From positions 60,140 through 124,139 of the IMG/VR virus record IMGVR_UViG_3300042691_038416: a DNA stretch of 64,000 nt; one strand, given 5' to 3'. Position 1 is the first letter of the stretch. Each line of letters opens with the position of its first letter. This document shows positions 47,481 to 58,346 of this stretch, in pieces. A program made the translations under genes and the position numbers. The stretch is from a virus. A model generated the notes under the pieces. It was not told where the DNA came from. It searched no databases and worked only from the letters and a program-made list of their open reading frames with translations.

Positions 47481-48414
47481 CACATAAATCTTTTTTATCT
47501 TTAAAAGGACAATACATACAACTATTTTTTGATGGTGTAGGTTGATGATCAGTTGATTTAAAAGAACCATCTATACTAAATACATCTTCTATAAATGATG
47601 TTAATGCACTTTTAGCTTTATTTACTTTAGTTTTACCATTTGCTGGAGTAAATTCTTGAACACGTTTTTGAGGAAATTCACTTTCCTCCCATATTTTACG
47701 TTTTACAATAAAAAACTTAACATCAATATTATCAGCTGGGACTCCGAACTGTTCACTAAAGTATGTTTTATATAATAGGATTTGAAATTGTTTTATTTCA
47801 TCTTTCTTTTCCTTATCACTCCACCCACGTGTACTTGTTTTTATATCATATATAATAAATTCATTAGTTGGTTCATGATACATTACTAAATCAATAAATC
47901 CATTGAAATAAAGGTTGTTATAGCGTTTATCTGGTGAAATAACAATTGGGATCTCGATTCCAACTAAATGCCATCCTCTTGAACTAAAATACTCACCTCT
48001 ACGTTTTTTAACAAAATTAATAATAGCAATGCCATCATCAAAAAATTCTCTCATTGTTCCAGGATCACTGAAATGAACTGATTTATTATTTTGGTATTCT
48101 TTTGAATATACTTCTCTAAATTTTTCTTCAAAATATGTTTCTAAATCAATTCTATCTGCTGCTGCTCCTGATTCATTATAAGCTACACTTAAATAATGTT
48201 GTAATGTTTCATGGATTGCTGTTCCAAATACTGTATTAATAGTTGGAGTGTATACTTTATGACCATCTCTATATTGTAGTGCCCATTTTTTAGGGCAAGA
48301 CAAATACATTGATAATTGAGAATAAGATATACTTTTATGGAATGCATAATTAATTTCAATTGGTTTGAAATTCTTTATACGTTTTAGTACATCAGGCAAT
48401 TTATTTTTGGCCAT
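47467..48414 (-). CDS. PD-(D/E)XK nuclease of the Cas4/RecB type with Cys cluster
   Basis: 315 residues. YSQLSMYLSCPKKWAL near 30 and SCMYCPFKDKKDLC at the C-terminus carry one plus three Cys, the iron-sulphur arrangement of Cas4/AddB. GFIDLVMY and IIYDIKTS hold the D and D-x-K nuclease residues, and Q in IKQFQILLY follows. Probably a 5'-3' exonuclease for recombination or host DNA processing. Downstream of the clamp loader. Confidence 0.85.
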   Translation of the reverse strand: MAKNKLPDVLKRIKNFKPIEINYAFHKSISYSQLSMYLSCPKKWALQYRDGHKVYTPTINTVFGTAIHETLQHYLSVAYNESGAAADRIDLETYFEEKFREVYSKEYQNNKSVHFSDPGTMREFFDDGIAIINFVKKRRGEYFSSRGWHLVGIEIPIVISPDKRYNNLYFNGFIDLVMYHEPTNEFIIYDIKTSTRGWSDKEKKDEIKQFQILLYKTYFSEQFGVPADNIDVKFFIVKRKIWEESEFPQKRVQEFTPANGKTKVNKAKSALTSFIEDVFSIDGSFKSTDHQPTPSKNSCMYCPFKDKKDLCESAI

Positions 48415-48415
48415 A

Positions 48416-48766
48416 CTATTTTTTCCACATTCCGTTTTGCACTATCTGAGCAATAATACCATAGTTAGTAATATCTCTATAACTATCAGTTGTAGATTCA
48501 TCTGCTACTCGATTTTCTTTACCTAACAAAACTAGATTTTTTAAACGATTCATTTTATCATTCATTCGAATCCAAACTGCTGTTAATGAAAGTTTCTTTT
48601 CATCTTGAGTTTCAAGACGTGTACCCATAGAAATATTATCTAGACCATAATCTAACATCTTTCCAGCAAATAATTCATATTGTTCCTTAAGAATCTTTTT
48701 ATATTCTCTAGCTACTTCTGGATACTCTTCTTCCATTTGTTGGATGACTGTTTTTTCTGTTGCCAT
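48416..48766 (-). CDS. DUF1599/Nmad1-like protein
   Basis: 116 residues. GKMLDYGLDNISMG, WIRMNDKMNRLKNLV and ADESTTDSYRDITNYGIIAQ match the 'nucleotide modification associated domain 1' (DUF1599). The family was linked by genome context to DNA base modification. Its direct activity is unknown. Confidence 0.82.
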   Translation of the reverse strand: MATEKTVIQQMEEEYPEVAREYKKILKEQYELFAGKMLDYGLDNISMGTRLETQDEKKLSLTAVWIRMNDKMNRLKNLVLLGKENRVADESTTDSYRDITNYGIIAQIVQNGMWKK

Positions 48767-48768
48767 TT

Positions 48769-49221
48769 TTATTTAATTAATTTTTTAATTTCTTTTTCAT
48801 CAATTCCTTTAGCTACTAAAATATTCTCTAACCATTTTTTATCAGTTAATGAAATATATTCTTCTGCTTCACTTATAGAACATTCAAAATATTCTGCTAT
48901 ATGCTGAGCTGCTTCAGGTGAAGTCTTTTTTGTATTTGACTTAATATAAGCTGAGTAAGTGTTTTTAGATTGTGGAATCATAAAACAGTATACTTCATAT
49001 AACTTTTTAGGATCTTTTAAATTCAAACCTTGAACATAATTTACAATCTCAATATACTTAGGATTCATACTTAAAAAACGATGAATCATATAATTATTAA
49101 ATTGTTTTTGTTGGTCTGGATTAAATGAATCCCAAGATGGTTTAGTATCAATGATTGCTTTTATCCAATCAAATACAGTAAATGACTTACTTTTTGTTGT
49201 TGTATTCTTCATATTCTTCAC
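48769..49221 (-). CDS. Clamp-loader small subunit (T4 gp62-like)
   Basis: 150 residues (141-148 if a later Met is used). VFDWIKAIIDTKPSWDSFNP, NNYMIHRFLSMNP and NTYSAYIKSNTKK are the features of phage clamp-loader subunit A. It works with the AAA+ subunit at 49432-50367 to load the sliding clamp. Confidence 0.82.
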   Translation of the reverse strand: MKNMKNTTTKSKSFTVFDWIKAIIDTKPSWDSFNPDQQKQFNNYMIHRFLSMNPKYIEIVNYVQGLNLKDPKKLYEVYCFMIPQSKNTYSAYIKSNTKKTSPEAAQHIAEYFECSISEAEEYISLTDKKWLENILVAKGIDEKEIKKLIK

Positions 49222-49435
49222 GAATTTCCTTAGGCAACAATGCTGTTAAGATTTTACCTGTTTTTACATCAATGAATACAGGAATAGGAATAATAGCATC
49301 CTCAGATGTACCAACTAAAAACTTACTTGCTTTTCTTAGCACTACTGCTTCTTGAAATACTTGATTTCCATCTTCTGATTCTACAGGGACAGTTTGTTTA
49401 ATGTCCACATTCATTTTCATTTGTTCTTGGTTCAT
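49187..49435 (-). CDS. Small protein between the clamp-loader genes
   Basis: 82 residues, beta-rich (EAVVLRKASKFLVGTSEDAI then PIPVFIDVKTGKIL). Overlaps the downstream gene by 35 bases and the upstream by 4. Function unknown; the place suggests a replication role. Confidence 0.65.
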   Translation of the reverse strand: MNQEQMKMNVDIKQTVPVESEDGNQVFQEAVVLRKASKFLVGTSEDAIIPIPVFIDVKTGKILTALLPKEIREEYEEYNNKK

Positions 49436-50367
49436 ATTACTTTTTTATTATTTATTGTTTCTAATATTTTTGATATACACGCCATTATATTGATTTCTTT
49501 ATCAAGTCTAAATGTTGCGTGGTACATATATTCTTCTAAATAACAGATGATTAAACCATCGTTACCTTTAGAATATTCACTTAAATACTCATATAAAAAC
49601 TTATATAAATCATCAAAATCATTTACATCAGCATTTGCTATAATTTGTCTAATATTGTTAAATGATTTGTTAGACGGTTTTTTTAATTCCTCTAATATAT
49701 GTTCTTTATATTGTTCATCTGTATCATTTAATTCACCTAATTTTAGAGCTCCATCAACAGTATATTTTTGACAATTGTTAATGATTTTTCTAAAATCAGG
49801 ATAGAACTTGTTTACAATAGTAACTAGATCTGGAATTTCATATTCAATATTTTCTTTATCTAGAATAACACTAACATGTTGTGCTACTACTTTTTTAGTA
49901 GGAGGAGATAAATCAAATTCTTGTAAACGACTTCTTAATGGTTCTATAAGACGTTCTGGGTAGTTACCTGTTAAGATAAAACGTGTTGTTAAACTATATG
50001 TTTCCATCATGTTTAACAATATAACTTGTGATGCTTGTAAAATATGAGTGGCTTCATCTAGAATCACTATTTTAAGTGGTTTAAATGAACCAGCGGCAGC
50101 AAATGCTCCTACTTTATCTCTCATAACATCAATTGATCGTTCATCAGTTGCATTAATATATAAGTAATCACAATCAATATTATTAACTAATATTTTAGCA
50201 ATTGTGGTTTTACCTGCGCCTGGTTTACCTGCAAATAGTAAATGAGGGATATCTTGATTCTTAATGAATTCTTGAAATTTGGTTTTAATTTCATCTTTAC
50301 AAATATATCCTTCTAATGTATCAGGACGATATTTTTCATTTAGAATTGTGTGTAACCTTTTTGACAT
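49432..50367 (-). CDS. Clamp-loader AAA+ ATPase (T4 gp44/RFC-like)
   Basis: 311 residues. Walker A FAGKPGAGKTTIAK near 45, Walker B VILDEATH, sensor FILTGNY, SRC-like LRSRLQEF. The order is that of RFC small subunits and T4 gp44. Loads the sliding clamp at 52845-53579 onto primed DNA. Confidence 0.92.
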   Translation of the reverse strand: MSKRLHTILNEKYRPDTLEGYICKDEIKTKFQEFIKNQDIPHLLFAGKPGAGKTTIAKILVNNIDCDYLYINATDERSIDVMRDKVGAFAAAGSFKPLKIVILDEATHILQASQVILLNMMETYSLTTRFILTGNYPERLIEPLRSRLQEFDLSPPTKKVVAQHVSVILDKENIEYEIPDLVTIVNKFYPDFRKIINNCQKYTVDGALKLGELNDTDEQYKEHILEELKKPSNKSFNNIRQIIANADVNDFDDLYKFLYEYLSEYSKGNDGLIICYLEEYMYHATFRLDKEINIMACISKILETINNKKVI

Positions 50368-50380
50368 AACTTATTTTTAT

Positions 50381-50411
50381 TAAATATATAGAATATTTCT
50401 CTGAAATCCAA
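50381..50411 (-). promoter_or_regulatory. Phage-family promoter for the clamp-loader operon
   Basis: Minus strand TTGGATTTC (-33) and TATATTTA at 50381-50388 (-7). Confidence 0.75.
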
Positions 50412-50412
50412 A

Positions 50413-50657
50413 TTAATAGTCTCCGTAGATATTAAACTTTTTAGGTGGAGGAGCTTCTACATTTTCAGTAGTAATAACATATAACTCACCTTTTAATGGT
50501 TCAAGTCTAAACGCTTGAGGTTTAATAGTACTTTTTTGATAATATGCTTCTAATGTTTCAGTTAACGAATTATAAACTGTATCCTCACCATTAAGTAGCG
50601 ACCAGCGGTCCCCAGGGGGGACACGCTTCGCTATCAATATATTCTTTTCTTGTTCCA

Positions 50658-50658
<1 letters not shown>
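50413..50658 (-). CDS. Small protein of unknown function behind groEL
   Basis: 81 residues. ILIAKRVPPGDRWSLLNGED near the start is coded by a GC-rich palindrome (50596-50633), then a beta and Pro-rich end (APPPKKFNIYGDY). One-base overlap with groEL. No family recognised. Confidence 0.65.
50596..50633. repeat. GC-rich imperfect palindrome inside a gene
   Basis: TAGCGA...TCGCTA, GCG...CGC and GTCCCC...GGGGAC pair one inside the other in 38 bases, all in frame with the 50413-50658 protein. GC-rich in an AT-rich environment. Confidence 0.6.
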
Positions 50659-52298
<1,640 letters not shown>

Positions 52299-52303
52299 TT
52301 AAT

Positions 52304-52591
52304 TTATTCTATAACTGCTAATACTTGTGATTCTTGACATGCCCAATATTCTTGACCTTCATGATCAAGTTTAGTTGGTCCCATAGCTGGTAGATATACT
52401 TTTTGACCTACTTCTAATGTTGTTTTAATGTAATTACCAGTGACTGACCAGTAGCCGTCTCCAACAGAGACAATAGTTCCTACTAATCCTTTTTCTTTTC
52501 CTAAATCTGGTACTACAATTGAACCATAAGTGGTTTCTTCCTCTTCTTGAGGTTTAACAATAATGTTGTTGAAAACTGCTTTTAATGACAT
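52304..52591 (-). CDS. groES: GroES co-chaperonin
   Basis: 95 residues. Typical ten-kDa beta barrel: NNIIVKPQEEEETTYGSIVV with mobile loop, GTIVSVGDGYW, VGQKVYLPAMGPTKLDHEGQ and EYWACQESQVLAVIE. The mobile loop differs from the host type, suggesting it is tuned to the phage GroEL. Confidence 0.92.
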   Translation of the reverse strand: MSLKAVFNNIIVKPQEEEETTYGSIVVPDLGKEKGLVGTIVSVGDGYWSVTGNYIKTTLEVGQKVYLPAMGPTKLDHEGQEYWACQESQVLAVIE

Positions 52592-52630
52592 AATCTTTAT
52601 TTTATAACTTTATTTACTTATATAAATATA

Positions 52631-52852
52631 TTAAAAATCCAGTTCTAATTGACCTGTTTCAGGAATTATTTGAGCTTCATCAATTTTAATAGCGAAATAA
52701 TATAATCCATCCTTTTTTAAAACTGTATCCGCACCTATATATTCTTTATATTCTAACACAAACTCTTCTTTAATACTAGTTTCTTTAATTGTTCGTTTGA
52801 TAATATATAAATTATCTTGAAAATTAATAACTTTTTTTACTAAATTAAACAT
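52631..52852 (-). CDS. Small protein of unknown function
   Basis: 73 residues, beta-rich (YIIKRTIKETSIKEEFVLEY) ending in the acidic TGQLELDF. The tail resembles a clamp-binding peptide (QLELDF is close to the QL(S)LF clamp-binding box); it is encoded directly behind the clamp gene. Confidence 0.6.
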   Translation of the reverse strand: MFNLVKKVINFQDNLYIIKRTIKETSIKEEFVLEYKEYIGADTVLKKDGLYYFAIKIDEAQIIPETGQLELDF

Positions 52853-53579
52853 CTTTCTTTACAATATAATAAGTACTTGTTGTTTTATTTGTTTTAAATT
52901 CTAATTTAATTAGACCTTCTAAATTAACAGACATTTTAGCTGTTTCATAATCTTTATTACAACTAAGTATCTCTTTAAGTAGATCTGAATTAAATGCTAA
53001 TTCAAATTCCTTATTAGTGTTTTTATTAATATTTAAATAATAAGATACTTTATTGGCATATTCAATATCACCACCAAATGTAAGTTCTAATTGAGGGTCA
53101 CCATCTAAACTAGAATATGGATTAATAACCACTGTAGTACTTTCAGGTAATGCTGATTTAGCTTTAATTAAAGCTGTTATAGCTTCAGATTCTAATTCAA
53201 TTTCAATATCCCATTCTTCAGATCCACTATATGCTCCTGTTTTAGGAATTGTTAAAATGTCTGCTAATGAATAATTAACTGTAAATTGCTGATCAGCAAT
53301 AATTAATTTATTAAATATTTTATTATTTTTAACAAAACTCAACATCACTTCACCTGCTGTGATATTAATTAATTTTAGTAGCTGTGAAGTATTACTAATA
53401 CCAAATGATGAATCTTCTAGTTTAAATTCATTATGATTTATTTCACCAATCATTTCTCGTGTTGGTGCTGTAAATTTAATATTTAGAATATCATCTTTAA
53501 TATCCCATTTAACAGCTTCAATTAAGCCATTAAGATAATATTTATTAATTATGGATTGTAGTTCTACTTTATTTATCAT
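52845..53579 (-). CDS. Sliding clamp (T4 gp45-like)
   Basis: 244 residues. Start INKVELQSIINKYYLNGLIE, middle FGISNTSQLLKLINITAG and end KMSVNLEGLIKLEFKTNKTT follow the two-domain pattern of T4-type processivity clamps. It should form a trimeric ring with the polymerase at 53627-56212. Confidence 0.85.
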   Translation of the reverse strand: MINKVELQSIINKYYLNGLIEAVKWDIKDDILNIKFTAPTREMIGEINHNEFKLEDSSFGISNTSQLLKLINITAGEVMLSFVKNNKIFNKLIIADQQFTVNYSLADILTIPKTGAYSGSEEWDIEIELESEAITALIKAKSALPESTTVVINPYSSLDGDPQLELTFGGDIEYANKVSYYLNINKNTNKEFELAFNSDLLKEILSCNKDYETAKMSVNLEGLIKLEFKTNKTTSTYYIVKKDV

Positions 53580-53593
53580 AACTTTTATTTAGT

Positions 53594-53624
53594 TTAATAT
53601 AAGAAAAATATTTTAGAAGTCCAA
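53594..53624 (-). promoter_or_regulatory. Phage-family promoter for the clamp gene
   Basis: Minus strand TTTGGACTTC (-33) and TATATTAA at 53594-53601 (-7). Confidence 0.72.
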
Positions 53625-53626
53625 AT

Positions 53627-56212
53627 TTAGAAACTAAAAAACTTTTTAATGTTAGGATTAAGTGATGGAAACTCCCACTTCAAATCACCATATAAGTTCT
53701 TTAATTTATTTCCTAATAACGACTCAAATATCTCCTCAACATCAATATATTGTTTAACAAATTCCTCAATTTCAGGTGGTACTTGAGCATTTGGAATACC
53801 TATTGTTTCTAGATTATAAGGATTTTGTTTTAGATTAACTATAAACAACTTATCACCTTCAATAATAGATTCATACTTTTTATCTAATTTTTTAAACTTA
53901 AGTAAGTCATTATATCTCACAGATGCTTTTGTATTAGCTGGTGCTTTCAACCTAAATGAGCTAAACATTTCTCCTGCTCTAGCTGGTATATGATATGCTG
54001 ATATTTGTTTTACTCCTGTGGGTTTACCTAATTCTTTTGGATTAAGTGTTTTAAGTGACTTATAGAAGTCAACTATGTTATTATCTATTTCCTCTTTTGA
54101 TTTACCAAACAAAATATCCTTAATTAGATTCTCACCAAACTTTTTAAATAACTTATTCATGTTTGACTTCATCAATTCAAGTCCTTTCATGTCTAATTCT
54201 TCAACAGGAACACCTTCCTTATTAGTGACATACATAGCATACCTTCGTTTACCAGTTGTAAGTACACCAGCACAAATTACTTCTTGTTTTAATTGGAAGT
54301 AGTGAGTGCCAGGTTTAATATTGAATAATTTCTTACTTAACTCGTTTAGGTAATCATTTGAATATGTTTGTATTTCATGAGCTAGTTCTAGTATTTTATC
54401 GTTTTTATCTTCTGGTTTAAGATTTGGATATCTATGTTTGATTAGATCACCTAACACAATATACATAGAATCTGTGTCACTAATACAAATATGTTGTTTA
54501 TCAACACCTAATTCATCATTTATAGTTTTATTAACATAAACAATACTTTCTTGGGTTAAGCGTTGACCACTGTTTGTGATAGCAGCACTACAAATCAAAT
54601 GACCATCAGTATACCTCCAACCATTTTTAGCATATGTACCATACATTGCGTTCTGTAAGATCTTAAATGAATGTTGAAACAAATCATATAATTTATAATT
54701 GGTCCAATCTTCTTCTTTACCTGCTTTCTTTTTTAATGCTCTGTAATGTTCTCGTTTTTCAAACCAACCTTGTAAAATAGTAGAACAAATGCTTTGTTCA
54801 TTAGTATCAAATATAGCACCTGAAGCAGCTATTGTATAATCATTTTTTTCAATTAAATCAATTAGTGTTTTTAATTTAATTTTAGCTGATTTAAGTTTAT
54901 AATTTGTTTTGTCTAATTTTTCAACAGTCACTTCTTCATTAGGATCTCTTTCTTTAAGTTTTTCTAATGAATGATTTTGTTCATAAGTAGAATGATATGG
55001 TACTTTAATTCTACCAATTAATGTTTCAATCCCTAAATTAAGTGATTTAATAATACTAGGATATAGTGAAGTAAAGTCTAAGTCAATCACATCAAAATAT
55101 AAACCAGGTACTGGTTCTAATAAGTAACCACCAGCATATGTTTCATTAGCTGCTTTTAGAGATGGATTATGAGTAGTTGGTTTATTAGGTGAGATAATAC
55201 CTTCACGACGTAAATACTTTAAGATAGCACCCTCATTCATAACTGTATTCCAATAAACACTTTCATATGGAATATTACAGATATGAGAAATCATAATTGT
55301 TAGGTCAATAAATTTTAATTTACCTTCTAGTTTTTCAATGATTTCAACATCTCGTAAGTTATAGTCTATAAAGGTATTTATATCATTTTTAAATAATGTA
55401 TTTAAATTTCCCTCGTATTCTACCTTACCTAAGTTAACGTATTTTAAACCAATATCTCCTAATTTATATGATGGTTCTTCCTTCATAATATATTTTTTAT
55501 GAAGTAACATATAGTCTAGATGATTAACTCCACCAACAGTAATCTGATGCTCACCATTAAAATCACGATAATCTACTTTACGAATAGGAGATAAACGTAA
55601 TACTTCATCTTCACCCATTACTTGTTTAATTCTAAAATACAAGTAAGGCATATCAAAGTATTCTGAGTTATATCCTACTAATATAGTTGGATCTAATTCT
55701 TCTAGTTTGTCTAAGAATCGTTTAATTAATTCTTTTTCAGAACCACAAGGTATGATATGTTGACCATCTTGATTATATTCTTTTATTTCCTTTGTTTTAT
55801 CTACAATTAAACATATTTTTTGTTTAGTTGTAACATCTATCAAAGCAATAGAAGTTAAAGGCATAGGAGCAGAAGAAATATATTCAGGTGTTAATGCTCC
55901 ACCCATTTCAATCTCAATGTCGAAATAAACTATATTATGCCATTCAGGTACAACATCATCATACTTGTAATATAATTCACGTAATACAACTAATTCTTTA
56001 TCAATATCTTTTTCTAATAAATTAGTATCTTCTTTATCATATTTTTTAGTTGGTATAGCCCAACCACCAGTTAATACTGGTTGAGCATTTTCTTGCCAAT
56101 CATCAACACGTCTCCAATAAGTTGGTTGATATTGAAATTGTGACCAACCTGTTTGATCATCACGAAGATAATAAGTGTATGATTTACGGTCGTAATAAAT
56201 TGATTGGTACAT
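53627..56212 (-). CDS. Family B DNA polymerase with 3'-5' exonuclease (T4 gp43-like)
   Basis: 861 residues. ExoI VYFDIEIEMG near 110, ExoII GYNSEYFDMPYL, ExoIII YNLRDVEIIEKL; polymerase motif A LDFTSLYPSIIKSLN, motif B LQNAMYGTYAKNGW, motif C ISDTDSMYI. All catalytic Asp present. The length matches T4-like enzymes. The phage replicative polymerase. Confidence 0.96.
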   Translation of the reverse strand: MYQSIYYDRKSYTYYLRDDQTGWSQFQYQPTYWRRVDDWQENAQPVLTGGWAIPTKKYDKEDTNLLEKDIDKELVVLRELYYKYDDVVPEWHNIVYFDIEIEMGGALTPEYISSAPMPLTSIALIDVTTKQKICLIVDKTKEIKEYNQDGQHIIPCGSEKELIKRFLDKLEELDPTILVGYNSEYFDMPYLYFRIKQVMGEDEVLRLSPIRKVDYRDFNGEHQITVGGVNHLDYMLLHKKYIMKEEPSYKLGDIGLKYVNLGKVEYEGNLNTLFKNDINTFIDYNLRDVEIIEKLEGKLKFIDLTIMISHICNIPYESVYWNTVMNEGAILKYLRREGIISPNKPTTHNPSLKAANETYAGGYLLEPVPGLYFDVIDLDFTSLYPSIIKSLNLGIETLIGRIKVPYHSTYEQNHSLEKLKERDPNEEVTVEKLDKTNYKLKSAKIKLKTLIDLIEKNDYTIAASGAIFDTNEQSICSTILQGWFEKREHYRALKKKAGKEEDWTNYKLYDLFQHSFKILQNAMYGTYAKNGWRYTDGHLICSAAITNSGQRLTQESIVYVNKTINDELGVDKQHICISDTDSMYIVLGDLIKHRYPNLKPEDKNDKILELAHEIQTYSNDYLNELSKKLFNIKPGTHYFQLKQEVICAGVLTTGKRRYAMYVTNKEGVPVEELDMKGLELMKSNMNKLFKKFGENLIKDILFGKSKEEIDNNIVDFYKSLKTLNPKELGKPTGVKQISAYHIPARAGEMFSSFRLKAPANTKASVRYNDLLKFKKLDKKYESIIEGDKLFIVNLKQNPYNLETIGIPNAQVPPEIEEFVKQYIDVEEIFESLLGNKLKNLYGDLKWEFPSLNPNIKKFFSF

Positions 56213-56227
56213 AACCTTTATTTAATA

Positions 56228-56824
56228 TTAAAAAAATTTCTTAAGATCTGGTTTAAAATAGTTAATGTTTTTCATCACTTTTCTATCTCTTGATCTATAG
56301 ACAATCCAATATTCACCTACTTTTTCATAATGACATGGTTCACCTTGTTGTTCAGATCTTACTTTAACTGTTTCAATTGCTTCTTCTTCTGTCTTACAAG
56401 CTTTACTCATGTTTGATGCTTGTACCTCAGCATACGCATCCTGGAATTTATCTTTTAAACCATGAAGCATAACTCCATTACCTGTTGCTACATAAGTGAT
56501 ATCACAAAGTGCATCTAATACTTCTACAATATTTCCTGTTTCACAAGCTTCCTTATATTCCTCTAATTCTTCTAAAATAAAATTATAAACAAACATCCAT
56601 TCTTTTTCATCTGGAATATTTGGAGTATAAGTATTTGGCTTGCCCATTGTAGCATTAAATTCCTCTACTTCAGAGATATAAGGTACATAATTTAGTTTTT
56701 GTTCTAATGAAACAATTTTTTCTATAACATCATCACCTAATTCAATTTTAGACATCATTGACAAATCAATAACTTGTGATTTAAGTACTTTTATTAATTC
56801 TTGGTAGATTTTTTCTTTTTCCAT
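56228..56824 (-). CDS. MazG-like nucleotide pyrophosphohydrolase-type protein
   Basis: 198 residues from the ATG at 56824; the longer frame would start inside the promoter. ILEELEEYKEACETGNIVEV followed by LDALCDITYVATG gives the EExxE...D metal site of MazG/HisE-like enzymes. C-terminal beta part (EPCHYEKVGEYWIVYRSRD). Likely hydrolyses NTPs or dNTPs. Cotranscribed with the polymerase gene. Confidence 0.8.
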   Translation of the reverse strand: MEKEKIYQELIKVLKSQVIDLSMMSKIELGDDVIEKIVSLEQKLNYVPYISEVEEFNATMGKPNTYTPNIPDEKEWMFVYNFILEELEEYKEACETGNIVEVLDALCDITYVATGNGVMLHGLKDKFQDAYAEVQASNMSKACKTEEEAIETVKVRSEQQGEPCHYEKVGEYWIVYRSRDRKVMKNINYFKPDLKKFF

Positions 56825-56841
56825 ATAACTTTTATTTTTTA

Positions 56842-56877
56842 TTAATATAAGAAAAAAGGCTTGGATCACCAAGCCTT
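56842..56877 (-). promoter_or_regulatory. Promoter merged with terminator for the polymerase operon
   Basis: Minus strand CTTGGTGAT (-33, inside the hairpin) and TATATTAA at 56842-56849 (-7). Confidence 0.6.
56856..56877 (-). terminator. Rho-independent terminator after the beta-helix gene
   Basis: AAGGCTTGG-TGAT-CCAAGCCTT followed by TTTTCTTA on the minus strand. Confidence 0.88.
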
Positions 56878-56900
56878 AATTAAGAACTTTAAATTAAATA

Positions 56901-58346
56901 TTATCTAGGTACTGCTAAGAAATAATATCTGTTAGAACCACACCCTCCACCACTACAATTTTGTACAGCTGTTCCACTAAACCAAGTAGGAACTGTGGTA
57001 CTAGGTGTTTGAGTTGTTAAAGAGTTTTCATTATATTTTAATATCCAACCTACAGCACCTGCGTTATTAAATGCTTTACCAGCTTTGAACACCCAATAAG
57101 ACACATGAGATATTTCTGCTGTGATATAACCACCTGTAGCACCTATATCTGCTAAGATAGAAGCGTATTGTCCAAATACTTTATCTATTGTAACAATACC
57201 ATTAGCCATTCTAACTTTAATAAATGCTTCTGTAGCACCTTGAGTACATTCAAAGTGAGTATTACGTACTGTAAAATCTTTTACTACTGTTGAGGATTGT
57301 CCATCAAAATCAATACCTGCTCTAACTGAAAATCCTTCGATAATACAATCTTCAACTACAACACCTGAGGCAGCTACAATTTTAAAAGCAACATCTCCCG
57401 AACCAAAGTATCTGCAGCTTCTAAAAGTAGTATGGTTTGATTGAGAGTTTGAGTTGGAAGATCCAGCCCAGTTACCTCTATCAGCTACCCAACCAGAAAC
57501 GCAGTTAGTAGCAAAGCAGTTATCTACTGTGGTTCTCAAAGCAAAACGTAAGTGAATACATTCACCTAAAGTCTCGCCCATTATGTTTTGGTAATATGCA
57601 CCATAGGTAGGACCGATATCAATACCAATTTGAGTATTAGTGCCTTTCAATACTAAATTTCTAAAAGTACACCTGAGATCAATCATCGTATTAGCATCAC
57701 TATTATCTGTAGGTGAAGGTCTGCTAAATATAGGTGTAGTACCAGTAGATATTAATTTAGAATAGTTACCATCAATTTGAAAGTATTTAGAATATTTTTC
57801 AATCATTATAGATTTAGTACCAATGTAATAAGTACCACCTCTTGCTTTTACGCCACCACCATTCAATGTTGCTTGCTTAACAGCCATCTGCCAAGCTGCC
57901 CAATCAACAAGATCCGAGGTAGTAAAACCCATTCCTGGATAAAGAGCGTTGATAGTATCTTGTGTAATACCACGTTGAGCAAAAGTTTGATTTGCTCTGA
58001 TTGCTCCGTATTGTTCAGGTGTATAATCAGCTCCTCCTCCACTACCTCCTGATGAACTAATATATATAGTGTCTTTTGTTACAATAAATACAGTATCCTT
58101 TAATGATAAAGACTTAAATAAACTATCTTTAACCCAAGTAGTACTACCTGTATATCTATATTGATCCCCAGTTTTTGGGTTTATATTATAATATCCTGTT
58201 TTAATTATATTTCCGGTTCCAAATGGATTATAATTTAGAGTAGAGGTATCATTAGTAATACGATACCAAGTTATTGTTTTTTGCCCAAAAGATAAAGTAC
58301 TAGTTAATAATAAAACTGCTAATAATAATTGTTTTGTAAAATGCAT
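56901..58346 (-). CDS. Secreted right-handed beta-helix protein
   Basis: 481 residues. Signal peptide (MHFTKQLLLAVLLLTSTLSF, cleavage after GQ). After a linker with a Gly/Ser stretch, ADYTPEQYGAIRANQTF then GGGVKARGGTYYIG opens a pectate-lyase-like beta helix, with repeats such as TTFRSCRYFGSGDV and VVVEDCIIEGFSV. The C-terminus is RYYFLAVPR. It resembles phage tail-spike depolymerases, except that it has an export signal, which would be useless for a virion component made in the cytoplasm. A secreted glycan-binding or glycan-degrading protein is inferred. Confidence 0.75.
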   Translation of the reverse strand: MHFTKQLLLAVLLLTSTLSFGQKTITWYRITNDTSTLNYNPFGTGNIIKTGYYNINPKTGDQYRYTGSTTWVKDSLFKSLSLKDTVFIVTKDTIYISSSGGSGGGADYTPEQYGAIRANQTFAQRGITQDTINALYPGMGFTTSDLVDWAAWQMAVKQATLNGGGVKARGGTYYIGTKSIMIEKYSKYFQIDGNYSKLISTGTTPIFSRPSPTDNSDANTMIDLRCTFRNLVLKGTNTQIGIDIGPTYGAYYQNIMGETLGECIHLRFALRTTVDNCFATNCVSGWVADRGNWAGSSNSNSQSNHTTFRSCRYFGSGDVAFKIVAASGVVVEDCIIEGFSVRAGIDFDGQSSTVVKDFTVRNTHFECTQGATEAFIKVRMANGIVTIDKVFGQYASILADIGATGGYITAEISHVSYWVFKAGKAFNNAGAVGWILKYNENSLTTQTPSTTVPTWFSGTAVQNCSGGGCGSNRYYFLAVPR

